A DNA stretch of 6,956 nt from the NCBI GenBank assembly GCA_022452125.1, contig JAKURJ010000089.1, forward strand, positions 1 through 6,956, in the 5' to 3' direction. The notes under the pieces were generated by a model. The model was not told the DNA's origin and did not search any database. It saw only the letters and a program-made list of their open reading frames with translations. The stretch comes from Candidatus Poseidoniaceae archaeon (GTDB taxonomy: Archaea; Thermoplasmatota; Poseidoniia; Poseidoniales; Poseidoniaceae). The translations under genes were made by a program, and so were the position numbers. Of the stretch, positions 1-6,379 are shown in pieces; position 1 is the stretch's first letter; each line of letters begins with the position of its first letter.

Positions 1-821
1 TCCTGAAAACTATTCTGGGACTGATTCAATTAACATCGGGAGAAGGAAAGGTTCTAGGATTCGATATCAGAACCCAAGGCGACCAAATTAGGCAACGAAT
101 TGGATACATGCCAGAATATGATGCTTTGAACCCTAACATGGATGCCATCCACCAAGTCAGATACAGTGGAGAATTAATTGGAATGAACCCAAATGTTGCT
201 TTACAAAGAGCACATCAAGCTTTGGAATATGTTGGCTTAGGGGAGCAAAGATACCGTGAAGTAGCCACCTTCTCAACTGGTATGAAACAGGCCACAAAGT
301 TGGCTTGTGCTTTGATTCATGACCCTGCCCTCATTATTGCTGATGAGCCTAGCAATGGTTTGGATGCTCAGGCTAGAGAATTCATGCTGAACACTCTTGA
401 GACCACAGTTAACCAAGGACAAAGATCTGTTTTGATGGCCTCACATTTGATGGATGATGTAGAGAGGGTCTGTGAAAACATAGTTTTACTTCACAAAGGA
501 AAACTTGCAGCTCAGGGTAAGATTGAGGATCTCAAGGCCATAGACAAAGAGGTGGAAATCCACGTGTGGGGCTCTCCTGGAAAGATGGAGGAAACTCTCA
601 CTGACAGAGGCCTGAAAGTTAGACGTGAAGGCCGCGTAATGCGGGTGGGTCACAACGGTGATGAAACCTACAACCAGATTTTACAAGCCGCTGCAGACAT
701 TGGCACTCAAGTGCGTAGAATGCACGACCATGAAGCGAGTCTCGAAGATTTATTCTTGGTAATCATGGAGAGGTTAGGGCACGATGTCAAAACCAGTGAC
801 GACTTGTTGGGAGGTGCTTAG
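1..821 (+). CDS. ABC-2-type transporter ATP-binding protein, 5' truncated
   Basis: This is the nucleotide-binding subunit of an ABC exporter; it hydrolyses ATP on the cytoplasmic face of a membrane permease. The reading frame is open from base 3 (272 residues visible). The start and the Walker A loop lie to the left of the window, and the first visible residues (LKTILGLIQLTSGEGKVLGF) are the helix and strand that normally follow Walker A. Visible motifs, numbered from the first full codon: Q-loop region YMPEYD at 35-40, signature FSTGMKQ at 90-96 in place of LSGGQ, Walker B ending in catalytic Glu115 (LIIADEP), D-loop SNGLDAQ, and switch His148 (MASHLMD). A C-terminal extension of about 90 residues follows, as in CcmA/NatA/NosF-like ATPases. 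The next gene, a permease, begins on the base after the TAG stop, so the two probably work together. The internal ATG at 108 lies in the Q-loop and cannot be the true start. The substrate is unknown. Confidence 0.93.
   Translation, partial: LKTILGLIQLTSGEGKVLGFDIRTQGDQIRQRIGYMPEYDALNPNMDAIHQVRYSGELIGMNPNVALQRAHQALEYVGLGEQRYREVATFSTGMKQATKLACALIHDPALIIADEPSNGLDAQAREFMLNTLETTVNQGQRSVLMASHLMDDVERVCENIVLLHKGKLAAQGKIEDLKAIDKEVEIHVWGSPGKMEETLTDRGLKVRREGRVMRVGHNGDETYNQILQAAADIGTQVRRMHDHEASLEDLFLVIMERLGHDVKTSDDLLGGA
810..816 (+). promoter_or_regulatory. Shine-Dalgarno site for the first permease
   Basis: GGAGGTG lies five bases before the ATG at 822, inside the last codons of the upstream ATPase gene. 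It matches the archaeal anti-Shine-Dalgarno sequence well and supports the 822 start directly after the TAG stop. Confidence 0.75.
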
Positions 822-1868
822 ATGTCTGAAGATGACGGAAACTCTGAGCCATTCGAACCTGTGGAATCTAAGGATGAAACATTCGGAGCTGAAACACCGG
901 TAACTGGACAAACCAAAATGCAGGCTGCGTGGTCTGCAAGTGATGAAGAATCAAACACTGCACAAGTTGCTGCAGCACCTCAAGGCCAAATATTCGAACA
1001 AATATACCAGCCGTGGGAAGGCACTCTTAATCCTCGTTGGATGAGAAATTGGTCAATTCTTCGCCACCACATTCTCGGGATATTCTCAAAGGGACACAGG
1101 CCATGGAATCTACCTACTAAACTCTTCATCTTCTTCGTGATTATTGCTTCAATGACCGATGTAGCATTGGCACTTCTGTTTGGAATGATTGGCGAACCTA
1201 CACTTTACGACATATGGGGAGTAAATCGTGACAATTTGTATGGTCATGTAATGGGATTCTTCCCGAGAAATATCCTGTATTATCCTATTGTTGCTGCATT
1301 ATTAGTTGGGGGAATGATCTCTGAGGATAGGTCCCATGGAACTAGTGCGCTATACTTCTCCCGGCCAATCAACAGGTTCGACTATGCAGCAATGAAATTC
1401 CTTTCAGTAGCCTTAATTTTGTTATTCATTATCAACGGAACTTTGGCTGCTTACTACTTTGTTGACATTCTTGTTATGGGCAAAGGTTGGGCGTGGATTA
1501 TCGATACATTCCCGATGTTCCTAGCAGCGTTTGTATGTGGAATGATTCTCGCATTCACATACACTTCAATCGGCCTAGCCCTCTCAAGCATTTCGAGAGG
1601 GCGTTTCTTCCCAGCGATCGGCCTAATTGCGATTTTGATGGGGACCCGCTCAATGGCTGCAATTATCAATGCCCTGTTTGACAAATCTCTATTGTACATC
1701 ATTTCACCATACGATGCTGTAGCACATGTATGTCAAGCTCTAATCGGTACGGAAATGACCTACGACCACCCGTGGGTGTGGAGTTTAGTTTCCGTTGTAA
1801 TTATGAATGGTTTAGCACTATACTTGCTAGCGAATCGAGTTTCATCTCTGGAGGTGACCAGAGAATGA
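822..1868 (+). CDS. ABC-2-type transporter permease with acidic cytoplasmic tail
   Basis: This is a membrane subunit of an ABC exporter, 348 residues long. Residues 1 to about 60 are acidic, polar and rich in Gln/Ala/Ser, with no signal peptide, and probably form a disordered cytoplasmic tail. I read about six membrane segments near 101-123, 147-166, 190-214, 230-256, 262-286 and 318-338. After the second segment comes GGMISEDRSHGTSALYFSRP (163-182). This E-x-x-x-G-T-x-x-x-x-x-S-R-P pattern is typical of ABC-2 permeases of the NosY/ABC_membrane_2 kind and probably forms the coupling region contacting the ATPase. The ATG start follows the previous stop with no gap and has a strong Shine-Dalgarno site. 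The TGA stop overlaps the ATG of the next ATPase gene. The natural ATPase partner is the gene upstream, although the second ATPase could also serve it. The transported compound cannot be read from the sequence. Confidence 0.88.
   Translation: MSEDDGNSEPFEPVESKDETFGAETPVTGQTKMQAAWSASDEESNTAQVAAAPQGQIFEQIYQPWEGTLNPRWMRNWSILRHHILGIFSKGHRPWNLPTKLFIFFVIIASMTDVALALLFGMIGEPTLYDIWGVNRDNLYGHVMGFFPRNILYYPIVAALLVGGMISEDRSHGTSALYFSRPINRFDYAAMKFLSVALILLFIINGTLAAYYFVDILVMGKGWAWIIDTFPMFLAAFVCGMILAFTYTSIGLALSSISRGRFFPAIGLIAILMGTRSMAAIINALFDKSLLYIISPYDAVAHVCQALIGTEMTYDHPWVWSLVSVVIMNGLALYLLANRVSSLEVTRE
1850..1857 (+). promoter_or_regulatory. Shine-Dalgarno site that fixes the second ATPase start
   Basis: GGAGGTGA lies seven bases before the ATG at 1865. 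The open frame extends back to an ATG at 1730, but that stretch overlaps permease coding sequence. This near-perfect site plus the ATGA stop/start overlap decide the start at 1865. Confidence 0.85.
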
Positions 1869-2854
1869 TTCCAGATGTCTCACAACATGGCTCTGCAGAA
1901 ACCACAGAATGGAAGCCTGTGGAAAATACTCCTGTGATTATGTTCGACCGTGTTTCAAAATCCTATGGTAGAATCAACGCCATGAACAGCGTTTCACTGG
2001 GCATTTCGGGCGGAGTTACTGGAATTCTGGGAATGAATGGAGCGGGTAAATCAACTCTGTTCAAATTGATGATGGGTAAAATCAAACCTAGTTCTGGAGC
2101 GATTAGGCTGTTTGGAACTGACCCCTGGAAGAATCCTGCGCCTTATTCTAGAGTGGGGTTTGTTCCCGAACATGAAAAAATGTATGATTGGATGACAGCC
2201 TTTGACTTCGTGACTACTTTCGCAAGGCTCCATGGTATGACCAGAGAAGAGGCGAGCAAGGAGGCAACAAGAGTGCTTTCATTCGTATCATTGGGTGATG
2301 TAATGCACAAGAGAATCGGCCAATTTTCGAAAGGGATGCGCCAGAGAGTAAAAATTGCGCATGCATTGGTTAACGACCCTGAATTGATTATCCTTGACGA
2401 GCCTCTGCAAGGCTGCGACCCACTTGCCAGAACAACCATCATGAATGTGATCAAAGAACTTGGAGCGATGGGTAGAACCGTATTAGTTTCCAGCCATATT
2501 TTACATGAAATAGAGAGAATTACCGAACAGATTGTGATTCTACATCGTGGACGAATACTCGCACTTGGTAATTCTCATGCAATCAGAGAAATGCTCGACC
2601 AGCACCCTCACAAGATTGAACTCGAATGTGATGAGCCTCGCAAGTTAGCCAGGAGTATGTTAGCCATCGATGAAGTTACAGGCATTTCATTTTCCAGCCC
2701 TACTAAATTGCTAATTGAGACTCAACATTTGGGTGAAGTCCACAAAAAACTGCCGAGTACAATCATGGAAAGTGGCAGCACAGTAACTGCAATCGACAAT
2801 CCCGATGACGACCTCCAATCGATTTTGATGTACCTTACAGGAGGGGCACTATGA
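1865..2854 (+). CDS. ABC-2-type transporter ATP-binding protein, complete
   Basis: This is the second ATPase of the cluster, 329 residues from the ATG at 1865. Motifs in order: an aromatic A-loop residue in SKSYG (Tyr34), Walker A GMNGAGKST (56-64), Q-loop region GFVPEHE (98-104), signature FSKGMRQR (154-161), Walker B LIILDEP with catalytic Glu179, D-loop LQGCDP (181-186), and switch His211 in VSSHILHE. All residues needed for ATP hydrolysis are present. The D-loop carries Cys where GLDP is usual. The ABC domain is preceded by about 22 polar residues and followed by an extension of about 90 residues containing a short beta-rich stretch. The start overlaps the permease stop as ATGA, and its own TGA overlaps the next permease ATG in the same way, so all three should be translated together. 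It probably drives the downstream permease. The two ATPases differ in their C-termini, so they are not a recent duplication. Confidence 0.95.
   Translation: MIPDVSQHGSAETTEWKPVENTPVIMFDRVSKSYGRINAMNSVSLGISGGVTGILGMNGAGKSTLFKLMMGKIKPSSGAIRLFGTDPWKNPAPYSRVGFVPEHEKMYDWMTAFDFVTTFARLHGMTREEASKEATRVLSFVSLGDVMHKRIGQFSKGMRQRVKIAHALVNDPELIILDEPLQGCDPLARTTIMNVIKELGAMGRTVLVSSHILHEIERITEQIVILHRGRILALGNSHAIREMLDQHPHKIELECDEPRKLARSMLAIDEVTGISFSSPTKLLIETQHLGEVHKKLPSTIMESGSTVTAIDNPDDDLQSILMYLTGGAL
2840..2846 (+). promoter_or_regulatory. Shine-Dalgarno site for the second permease
   Basis: GGAGGGG ends four bases before the ATG at 2851; its GGAGG core is six bases away. It lies inside the end of the ATPase gene and supports re-initiation at the ATGA overlap. 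Confidence 0.75.
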
Positions 2855-4170
2855 GCAGTAGAATGGATACGATTTGGGCTAAGCTTGACCGTAAATCTAC
2901 TGCTATTGCCGAGTTCACAATGCGGCAATATCGCACGAGAATCTCCACATGGGTCGTGATGATTGCCTCCGCACTCGCACTATTTTTGATGCTATTATTC
3001 TACATCGAAGCTATGAACACTGAAATTGAAGCAATAGATAACGACGGTGATTCATTCGATACAGATGGAGATGGTTATCCAGATGGCCAAGAACGGCTTG
3101 AAGGTACTAATCCTAATTCGGCAGAGTCGTTTCCAGATTGGGTTGAACCTGACCCTCCTGAAAAATGGATAAATGAAGATGATATCGATTGGGAGATTCT
3201 AGGTGATGGAGAAAATTATGTTGGGAATGATGATGATGGCGACTGTACAAACCTCGACACCTCCAGTCAAAGAGACAGCAATGACAATGGCCGAGAATGT
3301 GACATCTTGGTGACTGTTGATGCACTCAATTCGACGATTACAGTGGATGCTGACGCAAATGTCGATGAGGACCCGGATGAAGAAAAATATGGCAAAGAAG
3401 CAGGCCATCGCTCATTCATTTTGGGTATTGGAAAATTCGGAATTGTCTATCTCCTAGGAATATTCCTTCCACTATTCTTGGCTACTGGCTTGATTAGAGA
3501 AGAGATGTCTGAAGGCACAATCCATTACATGTTAGCAAAACCAATTGCTAGAGGAGAATTATTACTATACAGAATGCTTGGTTACATTGGAATAACCTGG
3601 CCGTTCATAATTTCAATTTGTGTTTTACTTTGCTTAATCACTGGATTTACTGGACCGGGTGATGGATTCTTCCGTTGGTCTGACATTGGAGTATGGATGT
3701 CGATTGCATGGGCAACCATGCTTGTTTCGCTAGTATATGGGACAATATTCTGCGGGTTTGGAATTATCTGGAAAAATGGTGTAATTCTGGCCATCATTTT
3801 TGCCGCTTGGGAATTAGGAATGGCATTCGTCGCAATCTTCAGCGGGGGCGACTCCTCAATTCGATACATGTCCGTCATCGGTTGGGGAATGATCATTGTC
3901 GATGCCGGAGTGGCAATTAGTTGGCCTGATAATTGGCAACTTATCGAAATCGGCCTCTGGGGTGGAGGTCATGGAGAAGAAAACTGGCTGGGAGAAATGG
4001 CCTATGTCGCATTACCAGCCGCTGAACCTCTGGCTGCTTTCAGTGGAAGTCCAAACCTAGGCGTGAGCAATTGGTTATCATTCCTAATCTCAACACTGGT
4101 CTTAGTTTTCCAAGGCGCGATGTTTTGGTTCATCGGCCAGTCGATTTTCAAAGGCAAGGAAGTGGATTAA
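2851..4170 (+). CDS. ABC-2-type permease with extracellular Asp-rich calcium-binding insertion
   Basis: This is a membrane subunit of an ABC exporter, 439 residues long. Membrane segment 1 is at about 32-53. Residues 54-188 form a hydrophilic, strongly acidic insertion. Further membrane segments lie near 189-213, 240-265, 279-305, 308-331, possibly 341-357, and 406-429. The motif GLIREEMSEGTIHYMLAKP (213-231) matches the coupling motif of ABC-2 permeases. With a cytoplasmic N-terminus, the insertion faces outside. It contains DNDGDSFDTDGDGYPDG (63-79) followed by EGTNP (84-88), which fits thrombospondin type 3/EF-hand-like DxDxDG calcium loops. A second Asp-rich stretch, NDDDGDC to REC (126-150), holds Cys132 and Cys150, and VDEDPDEE follows at 171-178. 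The first permease in the cluster lacks such a domain. NatB- and ABCA-type permeases also carry a large external loop in this position. Calcium binding is inferred from motifs. The start overlaps the ATPase stop (ATGA). Confidence 0.9.
   Translation: MSSRMDTIWAKLDRKSTAIAEFTMRQYRTRISTWVVMIASALALFLMLLFYIEAMNTEIEAIDNDGDSFDTDGDGYPDGQERLEGTNPNSAESFPDWVEPDPPEKWINEDDIDWEILGDGENYVGNDDDGDCTNLDTSSQRDSNDNGRECDILVTVDALNSTITVDADANVDEDPDEEKYGKEAGHRSFILGIGKFGIVYLLGIFLPLFLATGLIREEMSEGTIHYMLAKPIARGELLLYRMLGYIGITWPFIISICVLLCLITGFTGPGDGFFRWSDIGVWMSIAWATMLVSLVYGTIFCGFGIIWKNGVILAIIFAAWELGMAFVAIFSGGDSSIRYMSVIGWGMIIVDAGVAISWPDNWQLIEIGLWGGGHGEENWLGEMAYVALPAAEPLAAFSGSPNLGVSNWLSFLISTLVLVFQGAMFWFIGQSIFKGKEVD
3037..3117 (+). 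other. Asp-rich thrombospondin-3/EF-hand-like calcium-binding repeat region
   Basis: This stretch encodes residues 63-89 of the second permease. It has alternating Asp/Asn/Gly (two DGD steps), then PDGQERLEGTNP, the usual ending of a thrombospondin type 3-like repeat. The loop spacing DxDGDG resembles EF-hand loops, and calcium coordination is a family-based expectation. The segment sits just outside the first membrane helix. Confidence 0.65.
4156..4165 (+). promoter_or_regulatory. Shine-Dalgarno site that fixes the Trp-rich protein start
   Basis: AAGGAAGTGG lies four bases before the ATG at 4170, and its AGGA core is nine bases away. It is an imperfect version of the GGAGGTG seen at other starts here. 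With the TAATG stop/start overlap it supports 4170 rather than the ATG at 4071, which lies inside permease coding sequence. Confidence 0.6.
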
Positions 4171-5297
4171 TGTCCGAATCAGCGAAGTTCACGGGCGATT
4201 TGTCAAGCCTGTGGAAATTGCAAAATTTACCTCCTATTCACCATCTCACTTGGGATTGGTGGTGGTGGCTGGTCATGCTGGATGACGAAGGTGGCAACCC
4301 TGCTGGAAAGCAATTGATGGTCCTATGGTCAACTAAAGACAATCCTCTCGTCGAGGTCAACGGGCATCCTTGGAAACCGGTTGGAAGACCTGGATTCGAT
4401 GACGACGGTGGCATCGCAATGGATGGGATGGTTGCAGCATGGTGGTATGATGGCTACAAGATGATTGAGCCATTGGTTTTGGAAGAAAGTCGAATTATCG
4501 TTATCGCTGAAGATCATCCTGATTGGCCATATGAAAAGGGCGGAGTTGTTGCATCACATACAGAAAAAGAATACTCGATGGGACTTAACCCTGAAGAAGA
4601 TAGATTCTGGCTAAAGCTAGAAACAGCCCACGGTAATTTCGATTTGAAGATGGAACCCTGGAATAATGCCATGTCGAGCATGAAAGTCGCTCAAGCCGAA
4701 TATGGCCTTGGAATGGGATATGGAATCTCTAGATTGCATGGAGCTCTTTGTGATGGAACAATCGATGGAAAGAAGGTGAACGGCTCAGCATATTTCCAGA
4801 AGGTATGTGTTCAAGCACCATCTCCACCATGGTTTTGGGGAATGCTGCATCTAGACGACGGCTCCTACATTGACTGGTTTGTACCACATGTCGCACCGAC
4901 TTTAACAGCAAAAGATTCACGCCATTGGAAGAGAAGAGATTTCACACATTTCCCACTTTCGATGGGGGGCCTTTTCCATGATGTTGGCCGACAAAGAAGT
5001 GAAAGATTCAGTGAGGTTAGAGTTGAGAGAACCTGTAACGAATTGGGGCTACCCACTTTTCACGTACACATGTGGAATGGTGTGACTGAAATCAGAATTG
5101 AAGCCAAGTCTGTAACCAGAGCACATTGGACTTTCGACCAACCAACTAGGGGAGGAATGAAATCACATCTGACCTACAATGAGTACCCTTTGGAAGTAAC
5201 CAAATTGGAAATTGATGATGAACAAGGCATTCGATGCCGTGAAGATTGGGGTACTATCCGAGGCAATGCAGAACACTCGTGGGGGCTACTTCACTGA
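4170..5297 (+). CDS. Trp-rich soluble protein, possible CrtC/AttH lipocalin-like fold
   Basis: The product has 375 residues, no signal peptide and no membrane segment, so it is probably cytoplasmic. Trp is very abundant (about 20), including a WDWWWW run at 28-33. The sequence looks all-beta, with short alternating strands separated by Gly/Asp turns. Three places recall the two-barrel lipocalin-like CrtC/AttH family: an early Trp cluster followed by a turn and strand (28-53, where relatives have EWWYF), a central block NGSAYFQKVCV then PPWFWGMLHLDDGSYIDWF (204-237), and a C-terminal GNAEHSWGLL (365-374). CrtC-type proteins bind or modify hydrophobic molecules such as carotenoids, and AttH-type proteins are known beside ABC transporter genes. 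The family call here is from remembered pattern only and remains tentative. The ATG overlaps the permease TAA as TAATG, so co-expression with the transporter is likely. A role in handling the transported compound is inference. Confidence 0.8.
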   Translation: MSESAKFTGDLSSLWKLQNLPPIHHLTWDWWWWLVMLDDEGGNPAGKQLMVLWSTKDNPLVEVNGHPWKPVGRPGFDDDGGIAMDGMVAAWWYDGYKMIEPLVLEESRIIVIAEDHPDWPYEKGGVVASHTEKEYSMGLNPEEDRFWLKLETAHGNFDLKMEPWNNAMSSMKVAQAEYGLGMGYGISRLHGALCDGTIDGKKVNGSAYFQKVCVQAPSPPWFWGMLHLDDGSYIDWFVPHVAPTLTAKDSRHWKRRDFTHFPLSMGGLFHDVGRQRSERFSEVRVERTCNELGLPTFHVHMWNGVTEIRIEAKSVTRAHWTFDQPTRGGMKSHLTYNEYPLEVTKLEIDDEQGIRCREDWGTIRGNAEHSWGLLH

Positions 5298-5320
5298 TGA
5301 AATCGCCGTAAGGTTCATCA
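5295..5320 (+). repeat. Short inverted repeat at the end of the Trp-rich gene
   Basis: TGATGAA (5295-5301) is a perfect inverted copy of TTCATCA (5314-5320), separated by 12 bases, and it includes the stop codon. No T-run follows, so terminator function is not supported. Chance is possible. Confidence 0.3.
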
Positions 5321-5356
5321 TCGACCATGTCCCGATACTAATTAGGAGAGGTTAAT
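5298..5356 (+). other. 59-base intergenic gap, first break in the coupled gene block
   Basis: This is the longer of the two gaps between genes. It contains one arm of the short inverted repeat, an ATG-led four-codon frame (5327-5341) with no sign of being a gene, and the ribosome binding site of the next gene. I see no convincing archaeal TATA box or BRE, so it is unclear whether transcription starts again here or reads through. Confidence 0.5.
5345..5352 (+). promoter_or_regulatory. Shine-Dalgarno site supporting a TTG start
   Basis: GGAGAGGT lies four bases before TTG at 5357, and its GGAG core is eight bases away. The in-frame stop TAA at 5339-5341 excludes any longer product, so this site decides for the unusual TTG start. 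Confidence 0.65.
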
Positions 5357-6376
5357 TTGTCCGATGAGGAACTATCAACTGAGACCGCAGAAGAAGAAAG
5401 TCCACAAGTGGAAACTGAGGCGCCTGAAAATTCAACATCCAGCCAAAATTCAATCAGGGAAAAATTCCGCTTGACTGGTGATGAAGAAATTCTCAAGGAT
5501 GTGAAGCCATCCATCTTTGCTTTCGTTCCAATGTATTTGATTTCGCTAATAATTCTTGGAGCACACCTACTCTTCGCTATCGATTGGGATGCTAGTAGTG
5601 ATGACAATTTCATGGTCAAGACCATGGTTTTCTTGATTGAACTATCTGACATTGGAGAAATCGGATTCGTTCTAGTTATGCTTGGAGTTGCTTGGTTTAA
5701 CAGAATGTTGAACGGAACTACAAGCGGCAAATGGACAACCATTTTCTTATTGGTTGTAGCACTAACACCGCCTGTATTGAGACTTGATGATTTCATTGCA
5801 TGGATAATGAACAAAGATTCTGGATTCATTCCGCTAGACGAGTTTAGCTACACATTATTCGGTATTTTTTGGGCAGTATTGTTCACGCTGTTTACCATAT
5901 TTTATCAGCGAAGTTTCCACTACGCAATTACAAACCACAGAGTTATTTTCACACAACACTTGATCATTCCAGGAGATGGAAGAAGGATTCTTTTCGACAA
6001 TATCAACGAGATAAGAACTCAAAGAACAATGCTAGGCGCAATGTTTGGATATAACACCATCATCTGTGACACTGGAAGCCAATTAGGAATCGGAGAAGAT
6101 GCCATGTCGGTTTCAGTAGGCACCTCAGGAGGAGGTAATTCTGGTGAAAGTGTTACTACAGAGGGACAAGTTGCAAAGAGTATATTCAAGAAGATGTTCG
6201 CAATCTTGACATACCAAAGAACTAGGAAAATCGACCTACCAGACCCGAGATTCTCATTCTTCTGCATCACAAACTGGAAATCTATCGAGCAGCTACTGAA
6301 TGAAATGCACCAAAGACACAGCCAATCTGGAATTCTTAACGACCTAAAAGACCAAATCGCAGAATCCCAAGATTGA
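5357..6376 (+). CDS. Membrane protein with C-terminal bacterial-PH-like domain
   Basis: The product has 339 residues and starts at TTG. Residues 1-45 are acidic and polar. Likely membrane segments are near 52-75, 98-115, 127-142 and 163-184. The block after the last segment, FHYAITNHRVIFTQHLI, then GRRILFDNINEIRTQRTMLGAMFGYNTIICDTG (187-240), has the Y-x-I-T-N-x-R-V strand, the central I-x-x-I segment and the G-Y-x-T-I strand typical of membrane-anchored bacterial PH (bPH2/YdbS/YdbT-like) domains, which face the cytoplasm. A Gly/Ser-rich linker (about 250-270) interrupts the domain. FFCITNWKSIEQLLNEM near 301-317 probably supplies the closing helix. The molecular role of this family is mostly unknown, and links to membrane stress or secretion in bacteria should not be carried over. 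It lies 59 bases after the Trp-rich gene on the same strand, so shared function with the transporter is possible but unproven. Confidence 0.82.
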   Translation: MSDEELSTETAEEESPQVETEAPENSTSSQNSIREKFRLTGDEEILKDVKPSIFAFVPMYLISLIILGAHLLFAIDWDASSDDNFMVKTMVFLIELSDIGEIGFVLVMLGVAWFNRMLNGTTSGKWTTIFLLVVALTPPVLRLDDFIAWIMNKDSGFIPLDEFSYTLFGIFWAVLFTLFTIFYQRSFHYAITNHRVIFTQHLIIPGDGRRILFDNINEIRTQRTMLGAMFGYNTIICDTGSQLGIGEDAMSVSVGTSGGGNSGESVTTEGQVAKSIFKKMFAILTYQRTRKIDLPDPRFSFFCITNWKSIEQLLNEMHQRHSQSGILNDLKDQIAESQD

Positions 6377-6379
6377 CAC

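Noticed and set aside
108..110. ATG as a start for the first ATPase
   Set aside because: It lies in the Q-loop region. The frame upstream to base 3 encodes conserved ABC sequence, so the gene begins outside the window.
108..125. Glutamate in place of the Q-loop glutamine in the ATPases as a sign of inactivity
   Set aside because: YMPE and FVPE type sequences are common in the CcmA/NatA-like ATPase subfamily, and the FSxGM signature is likewise a normal variant there.
1730..1864. Longer N-terminus for the second ATPase
   Set aside because: This stretch is the other-frame shadow of the permease C-terminus. The strong ribosome binding site and ATGA overlap place the start at 1865.
3582..3896. 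Minus-strand open frame across the second permease
   Set aside because: It is an antisense shadow of a well-supported membrane protein, with no ribosome binding site or recognisable domain. The other minus-strand frames were rejected for the same reason.
4071..4169. Longer N-terminus for the Trp-rich protein
   Set aside because: It overlaps the last membrane helix of the permease in another frame. The TAATG overlap and upstream purine-rich site support 4170.
5327..5341. Four-codon ATG frame as a leader peptide
   Set aside because: It has no ribosome binding site and no regulatory residue pattern. Such a short frame is expected by chance.
5338..5829. Minus-strand open frame of 163 codons over the PH-like gene
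   Set aside because: It is long, but the plus-strand frame has recognisable membrane and PH-like features and a good ribosome binding site. The antisense product is Ser-rich with no pattern.
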